Under the pieces are notes generated by a model, which saw only the letters and a program-made list of their open reading frames with translations, was not told the DNA's origin and searched no databases. From positions 62,001-126,000 of the forward strand of contig NZ_JAKJXE010000002.1 of the NCBI RefSeq assembly GCF_021728295.1: a stretch of 64,000 bases of DNA. Direction: 5' to 3'. Shown piece after piece: positions 26,911 to 36,890 of this stretch; the first letter of the stretch is position 1, and every line of letters begins with the position of its first letter. Source of the stretch: Pseudomonas petrae (GTDB taxonomy: Bacteria > Pseudomonadota > Gammaproteobacteria > Pseudomonadales > Pseudomonadaceae). The translations under genes and the position numbers were made by a program.

Positions 26911-26993
26911 ATTGAAACATCAAGCGTGGCGAGATCAAACCCGGTCGAAGGCGCGGCGCCTAAAACGGGATGGCGGGCCAGCGAGCAGACCGA

Positions 26994-27434
26994 TCACTTG
27001 CCTTGCAGCGAGTCGAACGTCTTCATGAGGTCGCTCATGGCCGCCTTGCAATCATCCTGCTTGGGGGCGGTGGCACGCAACGCCGACAGCGCGCGGTCGA
27101 TGGACTTGTCAAGCACGTGCCAATCGCTTGCTGCGCGTGGTTTGATCCCGGCCTCGGCGGAATCCCACGTCGATTCGAGGTCCTTGATACGCGTTTTTGC
27201 GCCGGACAGATCGTTTTTGTCCACCCGCCCGGCGACGTCCGCTGCAATGGTCCTGAATTCAGACAGATCGCCCAGCCTGGAAACGCTTGTCGCGTTGCTG
27301 TTGCTCTGTGAAGACGCCGCAGCGGATGCAGCGTTTGGCGGCGTGGCAGGCTTTGAGCAGCCAGCGGCCACGCTCAGCAAAAAGATCGAGGAGACGATGG
27401 CGATGTGGCGAATAGCGTTCTGAAAATAGCGCAT
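26994..27434 (-). CDS. Small lipoprotein of unknown function
   Basis: 146 residues from ATG 27434 (AAAGGT RBS, 6 nt). A lipoprotein signal peptide ends in the lipobox VAAGC (Cys near residue 22). A Ser/Ala/Asn-rich linker follows, then a helical domain ([38 protein letters not shown] ... [18 protein letters not shown]) reminiscent of periplasmic helical-bundle stress proteins. It follows the COG4705-type gene by 27 bp and precedes the QseB-like regulator, so it may be a target or accessory of that two-component system. Confidence 0.8.
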   Translation of the reverse strand: MRYFQNAIRHIAIVSSIFLLSVAAGCSKPATPPNAASAAASSQSNSNATSVSRLGDLSEFRTIAADVAGRVDKNDLSGAKTRIKDLESTWDSAEAGIKPRAASDWHVLDKSIDRALSALRATAPKQDDCKAAMSDLMKTFDSLQGK

Positions 27435-27461
27435 GGTTTTACCTTTGTGAGTATCCAAGAG

Positions 27462-28226
27462 TTATTGAGCCGTTGCTTTGCGGTGGCCGACATCGAGTTG
27501 CGCCGCGGCCACCAGAATCAGGATGACGCAGAGGAAAATCGCACTGGTCCAGGTCGCTCCCATTCCCAGGCCACCGTAGGTTTTCGCCTGGGTCAGAAGA
27601 TCACCCAATGAGGCACCGAAGGGGCGGGTGAGGATGTAGGCCAGCCAGAACGTCAGCACGGCGTTGCTGCCCAGGCGCCAGGCGATCAGGGTCGCGGCAA
27701 TCAGCGCGCCGAAAATCACCGCGCCGAGCGTGAAACCCAGCCCCAGCGCTTCGGTGGCCAAGTCCCCGGCGGCGGTGCCGAGTGCGAAGGTGCAAAGCAC
27801 CGTGGTCCAGTAAAACAGCTCCCGCCGGGGGGACGTGATCTGGCGAATGGAAAGGCTGCGCTCGGTGCGGTACCAGACGAGGAAATTCACCGCCAGCAGC
27901 ACCGAAAACACCGCCGTGCTGGTGTACAGACTGACGTCCAGTACATCGGTGAGCACATCGGTTATCTGCGTGCCAACAATGCTCACCAGCACCACGGTGA
28001 GCCAATAGATCCAGGGCGTGTAAGCACGGGTACGCAGTTGTACGAACAGCGCGATGGCCAGTAGTAATGACATGCCGACCGTGGTTGCACCCGCGCCAAG
28101 GCCGGCGTCGACGGCAAGAAAGTCGGCGCCGGTTTCGCCGACCGTCGTAGACAGGATCTTGATCGCCCAGAAGCCAAGGGTGACTTCGGGCACCTTGTTA
28201 AGCCATCCGGCAGTGGTTGAATTCAT
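27462..28226 (-). CDS. Integral membrane protein, COG4705-like
   Basis: About 254 residues from ATG 28226 with a GGAG RBS. It has roughly eight transmembrane helices and the conserved opening LNKVPEVTLGFWAIKILSTTVGETGADFL, a signature of the uncharacterised membrane-anchored family COG4705. Short internal repeats (WAIKILSTTVGETGADF and FWLAYILTRPFGASLGD) suggest an internal duplication. Its function is not established; the family is often found beside two-component systems, as here. It lies upstream of the lipoprotein gene on the same strand, probably one operon. Confidence 0.8.
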   Translation of the reverse strand: MNSTTAGWLNKVPEVTLGFWAIKILSTTVGETGADFLAVDAGLGAGATTVGMSLLLAIALFVQLRTRAYTPWIYWLTVVLVSIVGTQITDVLTDVLDVSLYTSTAVFSVLLAVNFLVWYRTERSLSIRQITSPRRELFYWTTVLCTFALGTAAGDLATEALGLGFTLGAVIFGALIAATLIAWRLGSNAVLTFWLAYILTRPFGASLGDLLTQAKTYGGLGMGATWTSAIFLCVILILVAAAQLDVGHRKATAQ

Positions 28227-28386
28227 GTGGAACGCTTCTCCTTGGCAGCGCAGCAATTGCGCAGGGGAGAAGGTACGCCGCGAAACTTAGCGCAGACTGA
28301 GGGCGCCGGATAATTCAGCGACGGAGAGGGTGGGCGGGCAATTCACGACGTGGTCGCGTCTTGCCCGCTCTGCACTGGCGGGGAGA

Positions 28387-30318
28387 TTACGGCTTAGGAA
28401 CGTCAGGCTTCCAGTCCAGCAGATGCTGTTTGAAACCTTCGCTTGCTACTTGGTAATAAGCGATGGCACGGGCGATCAGCGGATCGTCGCGGGTGGCCTT
28501 GCTTTCGACACTTTCGCCCAACGCATTGTCATGGCGACGCAGCCCCTGGCGCGGGCTGAGAATGGCGAGATCCTTGCCGTCGAACAGTCCCAGATGCTGG
28601 TAATTCCCAACCACCACGCGTGGCGGCAGTGCCGAGTCAAGAAACAGGTTGCGGCCAAAGAACGTGGACTGGTAATCCAGATTCAGCAGCCCCAGCAGCG
28701 TGGGCGCGAGATCGATCTGGCTCGCCAATTGAGAGACTTCTCGGGGCTGGATCATCTTCGGCGCGTAGATGAACAGCGGAATGAGGTAGTTATCGATGGG
28801 CAAGTCTTCTTTGCCTGCACTGCCTGCCGTGTGGTCGGCGACGAAGACGAACAGCGTGTTGTCGAACCACGGTTTCTGGCGGGCGCTTTCCAGGAACTTG
28901 CCGATGGCGTAGTCGGTGTATTTGACCGCGCCGTCGCGACCGTTGCCCGAAGGGATGTCAATGCGTCCCTCGGGGAACGTGTAAGGACGGTGGTTTGAAG
29001 TGGTCATCAACTGCAACAGAAACGGCTTGTTCGCAGCGAAGTCCGCATCCGCCAGATTGAGCGCCTGCTGATAAAGGTCTTCGTCACCCATGCCCCAGGC
29101 GTTTTTGAAATGAATGTCCTGCTCCTTGACGCTGCTCTGGTCCACCACGCGGTAGCCGTTGCCGCTGAAGAAGGCGTTCATGTTGTCGAAATAGCCGCGA
29201 CCGCCGTAGACAAACACGCTGTCGTAGCCGACGGCACTCAGCTGCTGGCCCAGGCTGGCGAAACCGCTCTCGCGGCCGACGCGCTTGACAATGGAGCGTC
29301 CGGGCGTCGGCGGGATGGACAAGGTAATGGCTTCCAGGCCGCGGTCGGTTCGTGTGCCGGTGGCGTAGAAGTTATTGAAGTAGACGCTTTGCTTGCGCAG
29401 TGCATCCAGGTAGGGGGTCAGGTTGCGCGTGTCGCCGTTGCTGCCCAGGTATTTGGCGCTGAGGCTTTCAATGGTCACCAGCACGATGTTGGCCTTGCGT
29501 GACGTGCCCGGGTTGTCAATGGTGCGTCGAATGTCCACCTGGTCATTGCCGACAAATCGGCTGTTCGGCTCGGCCAGCTCCCGGCGCATCTGCTCGGCGA
29601 CTTGAGGGTCGGGCAGGGTGGCGTAGAACTGCTGATAATCCAGCTCGTTGTTTCTGAACGCGGCGAAAAACTGGTACGGGCCGTTGCTTGCCAGTTCCCG
29701 TTGATAGGCGTTGCCACCCAGACCGCGGGGATTATCCTGATCGACGAATTGCAGGCTGACGGCCGCCAGCGCCAGCAACAGCGCGAGACCGGCCAGCCTG
29801 CTGCGCAGCGGCGGTGTGGGGGCTTTGGTGGAGGCCGCGACGGCGCGGCTGATGATCGCGCTCAATACAACAGCCACAATCGCCAGCGCGCCGAGCAGTT
29901 TGCCGATGGGGTAGGACTCGAGGATGTTATTGAGTACCTCGTCGGAATAAACCAGGTAGTCCACGGCGATAAAGTTGAATCTCACGCCGAACTCATCCCA
30001 GAAGAGCCATTCGGCCACGGCGACAAACAGCATCACGAAAATACTGACTGTCATGACCCCTTGCAGGAACCAGAGATGCCCGCGAGCGCGCCATAAGCCC
30101 GGCGGGCAGAGGAGGACATATAAGCCCAGGGGCAGTGCGGCATAAGTGAGAAATGCCAGGTCATAGAGCAAGCCGGTGGTGAACGTGGCTATTACTTGAT
30201 TGCCGGCCTCGTCAAGATGGGTGGTGAATAAAACGAGGCGTGTGAGAAAAAAGAGGGCGAACCATGTGCCGGTTGCCAATAGCAGGAATCGGGCAGGGGC
30301 CGATGAGTGAATCCGCAT
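28387..30318 (-). CDS. LtaS-type membrane sulfatase / phosphoglycerol transferase
   Basis: About 643 residues from ATG 30318 (AAAGGAT RBS). Five N-terminal membrane helices are followed by a periplasmic sulfatase-fold domain (PF00884) from about residue 265. Visible motifs are NIVLVTIESLSAKYLG (metal-binding Glu), TGTRTDRGLEAITLSIPP (nucleophile Thr region), FVYGGRGYFDNMNAFF, FVFVADHTAG (metal Asp/His) and DLAPTLLGLL. This architecture belongs to LtaS/OpgB-type phosphoglycerol transferases that modify glucans, lipids or glycans in the periplasm. A good sigma70-like promoter lies just upstream. Confidence 0.88.
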   Translation of the reverse strand: MRIHSSAPARFLLLATGTWFALFFLTRLVLFTTHLDEAGNQVIATFTTGLLYDLAFLTYAALPLGLYVLLCPPGLWRARGHLWFLQGVMTVSIFVMLFVAVAEWLFWDEFGVRFNFIAVDYLVYSDEVLNNILESYPIGKLLGALAIVAVVLSAIISRAVAASTKAPTPPLRSRLAGLALLLALAAVSLQFVDQDNPRGLGGNAYQRELASNGPYQFFAAFRNNELDYQQFYATLPDPQVAEQMRRELAEPNSRFVGNDQVDIRRTIDNPGTSRKANIVLVTIESLSAKYLGSNGDTRNLTPYLDALRKQSVYFNNFYATGTRTDRGLEAITLSIPPTPGRSIVKRVGRESGFASLGQQLSAVGYDSVFVYGGRGYFDNMNAFFSGNGYRVVDQSSVKEQDIHFKNAWGMGDEDLYQQALNLADADFAANKPFLLQLMTTSNHRPYTFPEGRIDIPSGNGRDGAVKYTDYAIGKFLESARQKPWFDNTLFVFVADHTAGSAGKEDLPIDNYLIPLFIYAPKMIQPREVSQLASQIDLAPTLLGLLNLDYQSTFFGRNLFLDSALPPRVVVGNYQHLGLFDGKDLAILSPRQGLRRHDNALGESVESKATRDDPLIARAIAYYQVASEGFKQHLLDWKPDVPKP

Positions 30319-30758
30319 GTGTCTAATCCTTTGGACGGTCATATCGAGTTTGCAGTTATCTGGCGCTGAGGTTCCTTTGCCGTCGTTTAACGGCGGGTAC
30401 TTAGCGCAAATAAGTTTATTGTCAATTTTTTAGGTGTTTCTAATACATTTCAAATTGTAACTCCTGTATAAGGCGGTGTTCATAACAGTCATCCGTGGAC
30501 TGTCGGGCTGGCGTCGTTAAAGTTGTGTGGCCTGAGTGTGAAAACTTCGTCAGTGTTTAATGTTCGATGGCAAAAGTATGGGCGCTTGGGCGCTTTGAAT
30601 TGCGGCGCAGAGTATGCCAGTGATCATTGGTAAGTGCGCGTTTGTCAGCCATCCTCTGAAACGCTCGGCCGGCCAATCAGGTGTTGACGGGGCGTTGACA
30701 AGACTTCAACACAGCGCTGCCTATACTGCCGACAATCAACAGTCCCGGTACTCCCTCG
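30319..30758. other. AT-rich divergent promoter region between LtaS-like and ArnT-like genes
   Basis: There is no gene in this stretch, which is clearly AT-richer than its neighbours. It holds a sigma70-like promoter for the leftward gene (30398-30425). For the rightward gene there is a good -10 (TATACT, 30722-30727) with no -35 at proper spacing; a TTGACA at 30695-30700 is 21 bp away. A small inverted repeat (GCCGT / ACGGC) lies near 30379-30394. Confidence 0.45.
30398..30425 (-). promoter_or_regulatory. Sigma70-type promoter of the LtaS-like gene
   Basis: On the minus strand a perfect TTGACA (-35, plus positions 30420-30425) is followed by 16 bp and TAAGTA (-10, 30398-30403). It lies about 80 bp upstream of the start codon at 30318. 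Confidence 0.5.
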
Positions 30759-32237
30759 ATGACTTCTCGTGCGCTCTCGTTGTTCGTACTGGCAGCTGTT
30801 CTGTGCTTCTTCGCGCTGGGCAATCACCAACTGCAGAACTCGACAGAGCCGCGGGTGGCAGGCATCGCCATGGAAATGCACCTGAGCAACAACTGGGTGA
30901 CGCCGACCCTTAACGGACAGCCCTTTCTTGAGAAACCGCCCCTGAGCGTCTGGCTGGACGCATCGTCGATCCGCGTCTTCGGCGCTACGCCATTTGCGGT
31001 GCGGCTGGCGTCGGCGTTCGCTGGGCTGTTCAGCGTATTGCTCCTTTACCGAATGCTGTTGCGGTTCGGACGCCCGGCCTCTGTGGCCTGGTTGGCGGCG
31101 TTCATGCTGGCGACAACGGCCAGCTTCTGGAGCAATGCGCGGCAGGTGGGCGAGGATGCGTTACTGTCCCTCGGCGTGACCCTGGCGCTGCTGGCGTTTT
31201 TCCACGCCAGCGAGGGCGCGCGACGCGGGGCGCCGGGACTAAGCCCTTGGCTCGCGTTCACGCTGGGCATCGTGATTTCAACCTTGAGCAAAGGCGTGTT
31301 GGGCCTGGCGCTGCCGGGTGTGGTGATTTTCTTCTGGCTGGTCATCGAGACTGTCCGGCAGAAGCGGTTGAAGGTTGTTGATTGGATTCGCCCTGCAGCC
31401 TTCACCCTGTTGGCGCTGGTGCCGCTTATCGTCTGGCTGGGTTTTCTGTACGGGCAGGGCGGTGCAGCGTCATTGAAAGAGGTGCTGTGGACCAACAGCG
31501 TTGGCCGGTTCAGCGGTTCGTTTACCGAAGCCGGGCACTACGAGCCGTTCTATTACTACCTGGCGAAACTGCCGGAAGCGTTTTTGCCGTGGAATCTGTT
31601 GGTGTATCTGGGGCTTTGGCACTTTCGCAAGCAACTGGTGAATAACCGTTATCTGGTGTTCTTCACCCTGTGGCTGTTCGCCCAATTCCTGCTGCTGACC
31701 CTGGCGTCGAGCAAACGCACGGTGTACCTGATGTCCCTGGCGCCGGCCGCTGCGGTCATTGCTGCCGAATATGCGTGGGTGCTTGTGGCGAGGGTCCGCG
31801 CGCATTCTGGAGGTTCGGCGGTTGCGGCGGCGGTGATGCGCCATCGTCGAGGGATTAGCGCGGCGGGTGTCCTGCTGGTGGTCGTCACCTACCTGGGTGC
31901 AGCGCAATGGCTTGCGCCGCGCGAGGACAAGCAGCTGTCATTCCTGCCATTGACGGAAAAAATCCATGGCCTGCAACAGCAAGGGGTGCAGGTGGCGCTG
32001 TTTCAACCCAGCGAGCGATTGGCGGGCGCCGGCGTGTTCTACAGCCAGAGCCTGCTCGAAAGCGTCATGGCCGGCACAGCACTGGACCGTTTTCTGGCGT
32101 TGGGCGCTGACAGGGTGGTGGTGATGGAAAGCGAGTCGCCTCCCGCGTTACCCCTGCGGGTGCTCGATACCTTCAAGGTGGGAGAACGAATCTACTACTT
32201 CGTCACTTCCGCCCCGACTGCAGAACGCCGTCCATAA
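30759..32237 (+). CDS. ArnT-like membrane glycosyltransferase (PMT/GT83)
   Basis: 492 residues. It is an integral membrane GT-C enzyme with about 11 helices. The first loop carries the catalytic acidic motif (STEPRVAGIAMEMHLSNNWVTPTLNGQPFLEKPPL, matching the E.RYA..A.EM...GDW..P...G..Y.EKPPL pattern), and a later block reads SKGVLGLALPGVVIFFWL. It transfers a lipid-linked sugar to a periplasmic acceptor. It is a second, shorter paralogue of the ArnT in the nearby arn operon, in the opposite orientation and separated from ugd by the REPIN array. Its sugar donor may or may not be L-Ara4N. Confidence 0.85.
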   Translation: MTSRALSLFVLAAVLCFFALGNHQLQNSTEPRVAGIAMEMHLSNNWVTPTLNGQPFLEKPPLSVWLDASSIRVFGATPFAVRLASAFAGLFSVLLLYRMLLRFGRPASVAWLAAFMLATTASFWSNARQVGEDALLSLGVTLALLAFFHASEGARRGAPGLSPWLAFTLGIVISTLSKGVLGLALPGVVIFFWLVIETVRQKRLKVVDWIRPAAFTLLALVPLIVWLGFLYGQGGAASLKEVLWTNSVGRFSGSFTEAGHYEPFYYYLAKLPEAFLPWNLLVYLGLWHFRKQLVNNRYLVFFTLWLFAQFLLLTLASSKRTVYLMSLAPAAAVIAAEYAWVLVARVRAHSGGSAVAAAVMRHRRGISAAGVLLVVVTYLGAAQWLAPREDKQLSFLPLTEKIHGLQQQGVQVALFQPSERLAGAGVFYSQSLLESVMAGTALDRFLALGADRVVVMESESPPALPLRVLDTFKVGERIYYFVTSAPTAERRP

Positions 32238-32290
32238 ACGCGGAGCGTCCTGGTCTGCATTCCCACGCGGAGCGTGGGGACGATCATCAA
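32238..32290. repeat. Intergenic repeat of the 'CACGCGGAGCGTGG' family
   Basis: Contains ACGCGGAGCGTCC and then CCCACGCGGAGCGTGGGGA. This is a palindromic repeat family distinct from the REPIN array that follows. Related copies occur at 49385-49496 and 51548-51682. Confidence 0.7.
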
Positions 32291-32293
32291 TAA

Positions 32294-33065
32294 GCATCGC
32301 GTGCATTCAGCGGGACCGGCGCCGGACACAATTGTGGGACCGGCTTTAGCCGGGAAGACGTCAGGCGTCACACCGCAAAATTTATGGCGCACACCCGGGC
32401 CTCTTCCCGGCTTAAGCCGGTCCCACTAAAAGCATCGCGTGCATTCAGCGGGACCGGCGCCGGACACAATTGTGGGACCGGCTTTAGCCGGGAAGACGTC
32501 AGGCGTCACGCTGCAATTTTTGGGGTGTCCAAACCGGCCTCTTCCCGGCTGAAGCCGGTCCCACTAAAAGCATCGCGTGCATTCAGCGGGACCGGCGCCG
32601 GACACAATTGTGGGACCGGCTTTAGCCGGGAAGACGTCAGGCGTCACACCGCAAAATTTATGGCGCACACCCGGGCCTCTTCCCGGCTGAAGCCGGTCCT
32701 ACTAAACGCATCGCGTGGATTCAGTAGGGCCAGCGCCAGACTCCATTGTGGGACCGGCTTTAGCCGGGAACACGTCAGGCGTCACGCTGCAATTTTTGGG
32801 GTGTCCAAACCGGCCTCTTCCCGGCTGAAGCCGGTCCCACTAAAAGCATCGCGTGCATTCAGCGGGACCGGCGCCAGACACAATTGTGGGACCGGCTTTA
32901 GCCGGGAAGACGTCAGGCGTCACGCTGCAATTTTTGGGGTGTCCAAACCGGCCTCTTCCCGGCTGAAGCCGGTCCCACTAAACGCATCGCGTGAATTCAG
33001 CGGGACCGGCGCCGGACACAATTGTGGGACCGGCTTTAGCCGGGAAAGCGTCAGGCGTCACACCA
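32294..33065. repeat. Tandem REPIN array, 138-bp period, about 5.6 copies
   Basis: The landmark ATTGTGGGACCGGCTTTAGC recurs at 32331, 32469, 32607, 32745, 32883 and 33021, exactly 138 bp apart each time. Each unit holds two inverted REP arms (GGGACCGGCTTTAGCCGGGA and TCCCGGCTGAAGCCGGTCCC). Spacers come in two types: type A (containing CACCGCAAAATTTATGGC; copies 1 and 3) and type B (containing CGCTGCAATTTTTGGGG; copies 2, 4 and 5). Copy 6 is cut short near ugd. Because 138 is a multiple of three, a long open frame runs through the array by chance. Confidence 0.92.
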
Positions 33066-33092
33066 CAGATCTAATGGCCAGCACGCCGGCCG

Positions 33093-34487
33093 CTACAACA
33101 TCGCCCCACCCGCGACGTTTTTGTACGGCAGCCACTGCTTCTGCGGGATCGGCAACTCGCAGGATTCCCCACGGCCGATCGGGTAGTAGTGAAAGCCGCT
33201 GCGCGCCAGCCGCTCGGTGTCGTACAGGTTGCGGCCGTCGAAGATCACCGGCGCGGCGAGGCGTTGCTGGATCAGCTCGAAATCCGGTGCCTTGAACTGT
33301 TGCCACTCGGTGCAGATGATCAGCGCGTCGGCATCGTTCAACGTCGACTCCGGCGTGCCCATCAAAATCAGATCCTTGCGGTTGCCGTAGAGACGCTGCG
33401 TCTCTTGCATCGCTTCCGGGTCAAACGCCCGCACGGTGGCGCCGGCATCCCACAACGCTTCCATCAGCACCCGGCTCGGCGCATCGCGCATGTCATCGGT
33501 GTTCGGCTTGAATGCCAGGCCCCACAAGGCAAACGTCTTGCCGCGCAGATCCCCTTCGTAAAAGGCTTTTACCCGCTCGAACAGTTTGTTCTTCTGTCGC
33601 TCGTTGATGGCCTCGACCACCGCCAGCAGGTCGTTGGAGCAATGGGCTTCACGGGCGCTGTGGATCAAGGCGCGAATGTCCTTGCCGAAACACGAGCCGC
33701 CATAACCGCAGCCGGGGTAGATGAAGTCATAGCCGATGCGCGAATCCGCGCCGATGCCCAGCCTGACCGACTCAACGTCTGCGCCCAGGTGCTCGGCCAG
33801 TTCGGCGATCTGGTTGATGAAGCTGATCTTGGTCGCCAGCATGCAGTTGGCCGCGTACTTGGTCAGCTCGGCGCTGCGCAGGTCCATGAACATGATCCGG
33901 TCATGGTTGCGGTTGAACGGCGCGTACAACTCACGCATCACTTTGCGCACGGCGTCGTTGTCGCAGCCGATGACGATGCGGTCCGGACGCCGGCAGTCGT
34001 TGACCGCCGAGCCTTCCTTGAGAAACTCCGGGTTGGAGACGATATCGAACTGCAACAACCGCCCGGCCTGGCGCAGGGCCTTGTCGATGTGTCCGCGCAA
34101 GGCGTCGCCACTGCCCACCGGCACCGTGGACTTTTCGACGATGATCAGCGGCTCCGAACGGTACGTCGCGATGGCTTCACCGACCGCGAAAAATCCCCCC
34201 AGGTCCGCAGAACCATCATCGCGGGACGGGGTGCCTACGGCGATGAACAGCACCTCGGCGTGCTCGACCGCCAGCTGGGTGTCGGTGGTGAACTGCAGGC
34301 GCTTGTTCTCCAGGTTCTCTCGCACCAGATTGGCCAGCCCCGGTTCGAAAATATGCACCTGGCCCTGGCGCAACTGCTCGATCTTGGTCTGATCGATGTC
34401 CATGCAGACCACGTCGTGGCCCACTTCAGCAAGCACGGTCGCTTGCACCAGCCCGACATACCCGCTACCGAAAACGCTGATTTTCAT
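33093..34487 (-). CDS. ugd: UDP-glucose 6-dehydrogenase
   Basis: 464 residues. Oxidises UDP-glucose to UDP-glucuronate, the first precursor of L-Ara4N. The N-terminal NAD-binding motif is [34 protein letters not shown] and the catalytic Cys motif [10 protein letters not shown] are present, with the C-terminal UDP-binding domain following. It is the last gene of the arn operon: its ATG overlaps the arnF stop (ATGA). Downstream is the REPIN array. Confidence 0.95.
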   Translation of the reverse strand: MKISVFGSGYVGLVQATVLAEVGHDVVCMDIDQTKIEQLRQGQVHIFEPGLANLVRENLENKRLQFTTDTQLAVEHAEVLFIAVGTPSRDDGSADLGGFFAVGEAIATYRSEPLIIVEKSTVPVGSGDALRGHIDKALRQAGRLLQFDIVSNPEFLKEGSAVNDCRRPDRIVIGCDNDAVRKVMRELYAPFNRNHDRIMFMDLRSAELTKYAANCMLATKISFINQIAELAEHLGADVESVRLGIGADSRIGYDFIYPGCGYGGSCFGKDIRALIHSAREAHCSNDLLAVVEAINERQKNKLFERVKAFYEGDLRGKTFALWGLAFKPNTDDMRDAPSRVLMEALWDAGATVRAFDPEAMQETQRLYGNRKDLILMGTPESTLNDADALIICTEWQQFKAPDFELIQQRLAAPVIFDGRNLYDTERLARSGFHYYPIGRGESCELPIPQKQWLPYKNVAGGAML

Positions 34488-34900
34488 GACGAAAAGCCCT
34501 GTGGAAGAGTGCTGGAAATGCGCCGAAGGTTGATGGTCAGCACGCCCATCACGATCAGCATGACGCCCAAAGTTTTCGATACCGTGAACGTCTCGTTGAA
34601 AAATGGCAGAACCGCAGCGAGTGCATACACCAGCACGTAGCTGACGCTGAGCAGCGAATAGGCGCGACTCAGCGGAAGATCACGCAGCGCCATTAGCCAG
34701 GCGAGCATCGACAGGGCGTAAGCGAGGATCGCGGCACCGATCACCGCCACGGCGAAGGGGGCCAGTTGCGTCAGCCCGCGCAAACCCGGCCAGGCATCAG
34801 GCGGGGGCAGATGACCCATGCCCCAGCGCATGCCCAGTTGCGCGGCGCTCACCAGCAACACGCTGGTCATCGCCCACAGTGTTGCGCTGCGCCGGCTCAT
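34484..34900 (-). CDS. arnF: L-Ara4N-phosphoundecaprenol flippase subunit ArnF
   Basis: 138 residues with four membrane helices of the EmrE/SMR fold ([17 protein letters not shown] ... [11 protein letters not shown]). Pairs with ArnE to flip undecaprenyl-phosphate-L-Ara4N to the periplasmic side. The ATG at 34900 overlaps the arnE stop by four bases and its own stop overlaps the ugd start by four bases, so the subunits are translationally coupled. A longer upstream extension in frame is not credible. Confidence 0.9.
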   Translation of the reverse strand: MSRRSATLWAMTSVLLVSAAQLGMRWGMGHLPPPDAWPGLRGLTQLAPFAVAVIGAAILAYALSMLAWLMALRDLPLSRAYSLLSVSYVLVYALAAVLPFFNETFTVSKTLGVMLIVMGVLTINLRRISSTLPQGFSS

Positions 34901-35241
34901 GCCTGACGCCCCAGCAACACGACACCGGCCAGAATCAACGCGACGCCCAACCAATGGACGGCGTCGATGGATTCCTTGAAAGCAAAGCGGCTGGCCAGGG
35001 TGATCAGCACCACATTCAGGCCCAGCATCGGGTAGGCAATGCCGACCTCCAGGCGCTGCAACACCAGCAGCCAGCCGACGAGGCCCAATCCCAGACAGCC
35101 CACGGCCAGCCACAACCAGAACGAGCGCGCGGCGGCGAGCAAGCCGGGGAACGTTCCGCTCCAGCGTTCCACCGCGCACTTCTGCGCGACCTGGCCCAGG
35201 CACGTCAGCCCGCAGGTGCCCAACAGCAGCAGCCAGGTCAT
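34897..35241 (-). CDS. arnE: L-Ara4N-phosphoundecaprenol flippase subunit ArnE
   Basis: 114 residues, four membrane helices, SMR fold ([21 protein letters not shown] ... [20 protein letters not shown] region). The start at 35241 overlaps the arnT stop in an ATGA arrangement. It acts with ArnF between the cytoplasmic synthesis steps (ArnA/B/C/D) and the periplasmic transferase ArnT. Confidence 0.92.
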   Translation of the reverse strand: MTWLLLLGTCGLTCLGQVAQKCAVERWSGTFPGLLAAARSFWLWLAVGCLGLGLVGWLLVLQRLEVGIAYPMLGLNVVLITLASRFAFKESIDAVHWLGVALILAGVVLLGRQA

Positions 35242-36890
35242 GGCCCTGTCTTCGCGTAAATGAGGATGATCAGATTGCCTTCGTCGAAGCGCTCGGCGTC
35301 CTTGGGCAGCAGTTCGAGTTCGCGCAGCTCCTCGTCGGTTCGGCCGCGCATGACCACGCCGACCTGACCCTCGCGCCGGGCCTGGGTCATCCACTCATCT
35401 ATCCCTTTAAGGGTGACTTCGCGCCCTTTGACGTCGGGGTAGCCCAGGCCGTATTCCAGCTCGCCCCAGGTGTTGAACAACGACACGTCGGTTCTGTTCA
35501 GGCGCCAGGCCAGTGCCGAGGCCGCGCCCAGATCATTGCTCAGCAGGTGCATGCTGGCCGCCAGTTGCGTCTGATGCCGGAGCACGAATTGGTCAGGGGT
35601 TTTGTTGTACACCACGTCATCGGGCAGCGCGGCGGGCAGCAATGCCACCAACAGCCAGCAGCCCAGCGCCGGTGCTGCCCAATATTTCAGCGGGCGCAGG
35701 CCTTGCAGCGCGTTGCTCGCGCACCAGCCGATCAACACGACGATCGCCAGCAGCAGGTTCAGCGGTTCGTGGGCGTACACCGGCTGTTTGATTTGCAGCC
35801 AGAGCAGCGCGCCGAGGCCGAGCACGCCAGCCGCCGCGTTCAGCCACCCGTTGACGCGCAAGGCGGTGAGCCGACCTTGCCTGAGCCGTTCGATCAGCCC
35901 ATCGGCCATCAACAGCGCCACCGGCAGCAGGCACGGCAGAATGTAGGTCGGCAGCTTGCCGTTGCTGACGCTGAGAAAAGCCAGCGGCACCAGCAGCCAC
36001 AGCAGCAGAAAAGCGATATCGGGTCGACGCCTGCACTGCCAGGCCTGGCGAAACGTAACCGGCAACAACACGGCCCACGGCAGGCATGCCACCACCAGCA
36101 GCGGCAGGTAAAACCACCAGGGTTCGGCGTGCTGGGCATCGGCCCCGGCGAAGCGCCGGACGTGTTCGTGCCAGAAGAAGAACCGCCAGAAGTCCGGTTC
36201 CTGAGCATGCACCGCGAGCACCCACGGCAGGCTCACGATGATGGCAATCAACACCGCCAGCGGGCCGTAGCGAAGCAGTTCCCCGACGCGCCGCTGCCAG
36301 AGCATGTAGGGCAGGGTGATCATCACCGGCAGCGCCCAGGCCAGAAACCCCTTGGTCATGAACCCCATGCCGCAGGCCAGGCCGATCACCGTCCAGGCAC
36401 CCAGTCGAGCACGCCCGCTGCTGTGAATGGCGCACCAGAACCCCACCAGCGTCAGATTGACCCACAACGTGAACGGCGGATCTAGGTTGGTGTAACCGGC
36501 TTGCCCGGCAATAAACGCGAAGCTCATGAACAGCAGCGCGCTGGCGAAGCTCTTGCGCGGGTCGTTCCACATGCGCGCGGCGAGCCCGTAAGCGAGCACC
36601 ACGCTCAGGCCGCTGCTCAACGCTGACGCGATGCGCACGCCAAACAGGTTTTCACCAAAAATGGCCTGACCCACGGCAATCAGCCAATAGCCCGCAGCGG
36701 GTTTCTCGAAATAACGCACGCCCATGAAATGCGGCACCGCCCAGTGCCCGCTGTGCAGCATCTCCTGACTGATCTGGGCGTAGCGGGTTTCATCGGGAAT
36801 CCACAAACCGTGGAATCCCAGCGGCAGCACATACGCCGCGACAAAGGCCAGCAGTAGCAGGGCGATGTTGCGGTGTTCGGCTTTGATCAT
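35238..36890 (-). CDS. arnT: Lipid A L-Ara4N transferase ArnT
   Basis: 550 residues, the usual ArnT length. About 12-13 membrane helices and a periplasmic C-terminal domain. The first periplasmic loop reads [39 protein letters not shown], carrying the acidic catalytic residues. Transfers L-Ara4N from undecaprenyl phosphate to lipid A phosphates, giving resistance to polymyxin and cationic peptides. Coupled by 4-bp overlaps to arnD upstream and arnE downstream. Confidence 0.95.
   Translation of the reverse strand: MIKAEHRNIALLLLAFVAAYVLPLGFHGLWIPDETRYAQISQEMLHSGHWAVPHFMGVRYFEKPAAGYWLIAVGQAIFGENLFGVRIASALSSGLSVVLAYGLAARMWNDPRKSFASALLFMSFAFIAGQAGYTNLDPPFTLWVNLTLVGFWCAIHSSGRARLGAWTVIGLACGMGFMTKGFLAWALPVMITLPYMLWQRRVGELLRYGPLAVLIAIIVSLPWVLAVHAQEPDFWRFFFWHEHVRRFAGADAQHAEPWWFYLPLLVVACLPWAVLLPVTFRQAWQCRRRPDIAFLLLWLLVPLAFLSVSNGKLPTYILPCLLPVALLMADGLIERLRQGRLTALRVNGWLNAAAGVLGLGALLWLQIKQPVYAHEPLNLLLAIVVLIGWCASNALQGLRPLKYWAAPALGCWLLVALLPAALPDDVVYNKTPDQFVLRHQTQLAASMHLLSNDLGAASALAWRLNRTDVSLFNTWGELEYGLGYPDVKGREVTLKGIDEWMTQARREGQVGVVMRGRTDEELRELELLPKDAERFDEGNLIILIYAKTGP

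Noticed and set aside
32294..33065. CRISPR array
   Set aside because: Units are 138 bp with conserved 'spacers' of only two types and internal inverted arms. No cas genes are nearby.
32384..33295. A 303-codon open frame with 46-residue repeats
   Set aside because: It is read through the REPIN array; the 138-bp period is divisible by three, so the frame stays open by arithmetic. Arms are palindromic, copies vary as DNA repeats do, and the frame runs into the antisense of ugd.
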